DNA from: Caulobacter sp.
Lineage (GTDB): Bacteria > Pseudomonadota > Alphaproteobacteria > Caulobacterales > Caulobacteraceae
Assembly: GCA_014378155.1 (NCBI GenBank)
Contig: JACMOF010000093.1
Location: forward strand, 1-6,624
DNA: 6,624 nt
Direction: 5' to 3'
The notes under the pieces are model-generated. The model made no database searches. It was not told where the DNA came from and saw nothing but the letters and a program-made list of their open reading frames with translations. Both the position numbers and the translations under genes were made by a program. Positions 5,244-6,624 of this stretch are shown piece by piece; position 1 is the stretch's first letter, and each line of letters starts with the position of its first letter.

Positions 5244-5371
5244 CCTTCTCCCCCTTGCGGGAGAAGGTGGCCTGCGAAGCAGGTCGGATGAGGGGTCGAA
5301 AGCCTTGTCCGGACAGGTCCGAGAGACCCCTCACTGGTCGCTGCGCGACCACCTTACCCAGGGGGAGGCTT
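5244..5371. repeat. Compound palindromic intergenic repeat
   Basis: Several nested and tandem inverted repeats fill this stretch. CCTTCTCCC (5244-5252) pairs with GGGAGAAGG (5259-5267). CCTGC (5271-5275) pairs with GCAGG (5279-5283). TGAGGGGTC (5289-5297) pairs with GACCCCTCA (5325-5333) and encloses the perfect palindrome TGTCCGGACA (5306-5315). TGGTCGC (5335-5341) pairs with GCGACCA (5345-5351). The outer arms AAGGTGG (5264-5270) and CCACCTT (5349-5355) also pair. The motif order (ccttctcccccttgcgggagaagg, then ...gatgaggggt) is one I recognise from alphaproteobacterial intergenic repeats. It lies between the VWA and DUF1810 genes and may end or process the VWA transcript. No transposase is present. 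Confidence 0.8.
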
Positions 5372-5389
5372 TGGAAGGAGCCGACGTCC

Positions 5390-5470
5390 ATGCCCGAAGA
5401 CCGCAAACCCAGGCCGCGCTGCCCGGTCGACCGCCGCCTCCACGACCTCGAAGCCGCCAAGTACTCCTGA
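5390..5470 (+). CDS. Possible 26-residue small ORF
   Basis: AAGGAG (5375-5380) lies nine bases before an ATG at 5390, followed by 26 codons and TGA at 5468-5470. Third positions are almost all G or C (CCC GAA GAC CGC AAA CCC AGG CCG...), as in the neighbouring genes. The peptide is charged and hydrophilic, starting MPEDRKPRPRCPVDRR and ending LEAAKYS, with one cysteine and no membrane segment. It lies just after the compound repeat and is antisense to the expected 3' end of the VWA transcript. I recognise no family. It could be a genuine small protein, the remnant of a longer gene, or chance in GC-rich DNA. Confidence 0.35.
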   Translation: MPEDRKPRPRCPVDRRLHDLEAAKYS

Positions 5471-5516
5471 ACGATCTGGCCAGGCCCGAAGCGGCGTGCG
5501 AGCCGGACCAGGCCGA

Positions 5517-6624
5517 CTAGCCTCGCACCAGTTCCCGCATCGCCTTGTCCAGGCCGTCGATGGTCAGGGGGAACATCCGGTTGTTCATCAACTGCTTCAT
5601 CACCCCAATCGACTGGGTGTAGTCCCAGTGCCGCTCGGGCGTCGGGTTCAGCCAGACGGCGCTCTGGTAGATGTCGGTCAGGCGGGTCATCCAGATGGCC
5701 CCCGCCTCTTCGTTCCAATGCTCGACGCTGCCGCCCGGATAGGTGATCTCGTAGGGGCTCATGGTGGCGTCCCCGACGAAGATCACCTTGTAGTCGTGGG
5801 GGAACTTGTTGAGCACCTCGAAGGTCGGGGTCTTCTCGGCTTGGCGGCGGCGATTGTCCTTCCAGACGGCCTCGTACAGGCAGTTGTGGAAATAGAAGAA
5901 TTCCAGGTGCTTGAACTCGGTCTTGGCGGCGGAAAACAGCTCCTCGCAGAGCTTGATATGGCCGTCCATCGAACCGCCGATGTCGAAGAACAACAGAACC
6001 TTGATGGTGTTGCGCCGCTCGGGGCGCATCTGGATGTCGAGATAGCCCTTTTCCGCTGTGCCGCGGATCGTGCCGTTGAGGTCCAGCTCCTCCTGCGCGC
6101 CCTGGCGGGCGAACTTGCGCAGGCGGCGCAGGGCCACCTTGATGTTGCGGGTGCCCAGCTCGACGCTGTCGTCGGGGTTCTTATATTCGCGCTTGTCCCC
6201 GACCTTGACGGCCTTGCCGTGCCGGCTCTTGTCCTGGCCGATGCGGACGCCCTCGGGGTTGTAGCCGTTGTTTCCGAAGGGAGAGGTGCCGCCCGAGCCG
6301 ATCCATTTTGAGCCGCCCTCGTGGCGCTCCTTCTGTTCCTTCAGGCGCTCCTGCAGGGTCTCCATCAGCTTGTCGAAGCCGCCCATGGCCTCGATCTGGG
6401 CCTTCTCTTCGTCGGTCAGGAACTTCTCGGTCAGGGCCTTTAGCCACTCGGCCGGGATGTCGGCTGTCAGGCCGTCTTCGACCGTTTCCAACCCCTTGAA
6501 CACATGGCCGAACACTCGGTCGAATTTGTCGAGGTTCTTCTCGTCCTTCACCAGGCTGGCCCGCGACAGGAAATAGAAGTCCTCGATGCGGCGATCGATG
6601 ACGTCCTTGTCCAGCGCCTCCATC
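5517..6624 (-). CDS. VWA-domain (CoxE-like) protein, N-terminus beyond the window
   Basis: At least 368 residues are visible, and the reading frame runs off the right edge. The ATG at 6623 is probably internal: in related proteins, as I recall them, EALDKDVIDRRIEDFYFLSRASL follows some 20-30 residues of N-terminal sequence. An N-terminal helical region (to about 100) leads to a basic/glycine-rich linker (GSKWIGSGGTSPFGNNGYNP). The von Willebrand factor A domain starts near residue 207, with LLFFDIGGSMDGHIKLCEELF carrying a variant MIDAS metal site (D214-I-G-G-S218). It continues through FFYFHNCLYEAVW and VIFVGDATMSPYEI. CoxE-like proteins usually pair with a MoxR-type AAA+ ATPase in chaperone or metal-insertion roles. 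Such a gene may lie upstream, outside the window. No signal peptide or membrane segment is visible in this part. Confidence 0.9.
   Translation of the reverse strand, partial: MEALDKDVIDRRIEDFYFLSRASLVKDEKNLDKFDRVFGHVFKGLETVEDGLTADIPAEWLKALTEKFLTDEEKAQIEAMGGFDKLMETLQERLKEQKERHEGGSKWIGSGGTSPFGNNGYNPEGVRIGQDKSRHGKAVKVGDKREYKNPDDSVELGTRNIKVALRRLRKFARQGAQEELDLNGTIRGTAEKGYLDIQMRPERRNTIKVLLFFDIGGSMDGHIKLCEELFSAAKTEFKHLEFFYFHNCLYEAVWKDNRRRQAEKTPTFEVLNKFPHDYKVIFVGDATMSPYEITYPGGSVEHWNEEAGAIWMTRLTDIYQSAVWLNPTPERHWDYTQSIGVMKQLMNNRMFPLTIDGLDKAMRELVRG

Larger units (their letters stand above)
5196..5516. other. 321-base gap between the DUF1810 and VWA genes
   Basis: This gap has three parts: 5196-5243, with no clear promoter or Shine-Dalgarno sequence for the DUF1810 gene; the compound palindromic repeat; and 5372-5516, which holds the possible 26-residue ORF and then about 46 bases up to the VWA stop. 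No simple hairpin plus T-run terminator was found for either neighbour. Confidence 0.6.

Noticed and set aside
5496..6311. 271-codon plus-strand frame opposite the VWA gene
   Set aside because: It is an antisense shadow; the minus frame has the MIDAS motif and conserved VWA-family blocks.
1..6624. CRISPR array, tRNA, rRNA, transposase or integrase
   Set aside because: No regularly spaced direct repeats, no tRNA-like cloverleaf, no rRNA segments and no recombinase motifs were seen on either strand.

Overview
The window is GC-rich (roughly two thirds G+C), with densely packed genes, strong G/C third-position codon use and alphaproteobacterial intergenic repeats. It also carries a GAAC-N7-GAAC box, the direct-repeat LexA site typical of alphaproteobacteria. 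Gene content and the repeats point to Caulobacterales (Caulobacter or Phenylobacterium); this is inference, since no marker gene is present.

Layout, left to right. (1) 1-83: probable 3' end of a plus-strand gene. (2) 81-185: a 105-bp dispersed repeat with perfect 10-bp terminal inverted repeats. It supplies the stop codon of that gene and, on the minus strand, most of a 43-residue ORF with a very strong ribosome binding site. (3) 241-1119, minus: a transglutaminase-like cysteine hydrolase. (4) 1120-1210: divergent intergenic region with a perfect alphaproteobacterial SOS box. (5) 1211-3915, plus: a two-gene, translationally coupled operon encoding a putative DNA-modification/repair radical SAM protein and a DUF4130-UdgX fusion, a uracil-DNA-binding protein of the covalently linking type. 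(6) 3912-4595, minus: a TetR-family regulator converging on the operon so tightly that both stop codons share one CTAG. (7) 4719-5195, minus: a DUF1810 protein with a doubtful start. (8) 5196-5516: a gap holding a compound palindromic repeat and a possible 26-residue plus-strand ORF. (9) 5517 to the right edge, minus: a CoxE-like VWA protein, N-terminally cut by the window edge.

The region most worth attention is the radical SAM/UdgX operon. The sequence shows an SOS box just upstream, a CX3CX2C radical SAM motif, a C-terminal helix-hairpin-helix, a terminal QLSLF peptide that matches the beta-clamp-binding consensus, and a one-base overlap with the next gene. That gene carries the KRRIHK loop which in UdgX bonds covalently to uracil-DNA. 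Together these suggest a damage-induced, clamp-recruited system acting on uracil or a related modified base. Its radical reaction and the role of DUF4130 are, to my knowledge, undefined. An unusual palindromic repeat also sits in frame inside the DUF4130-UdgX gene.
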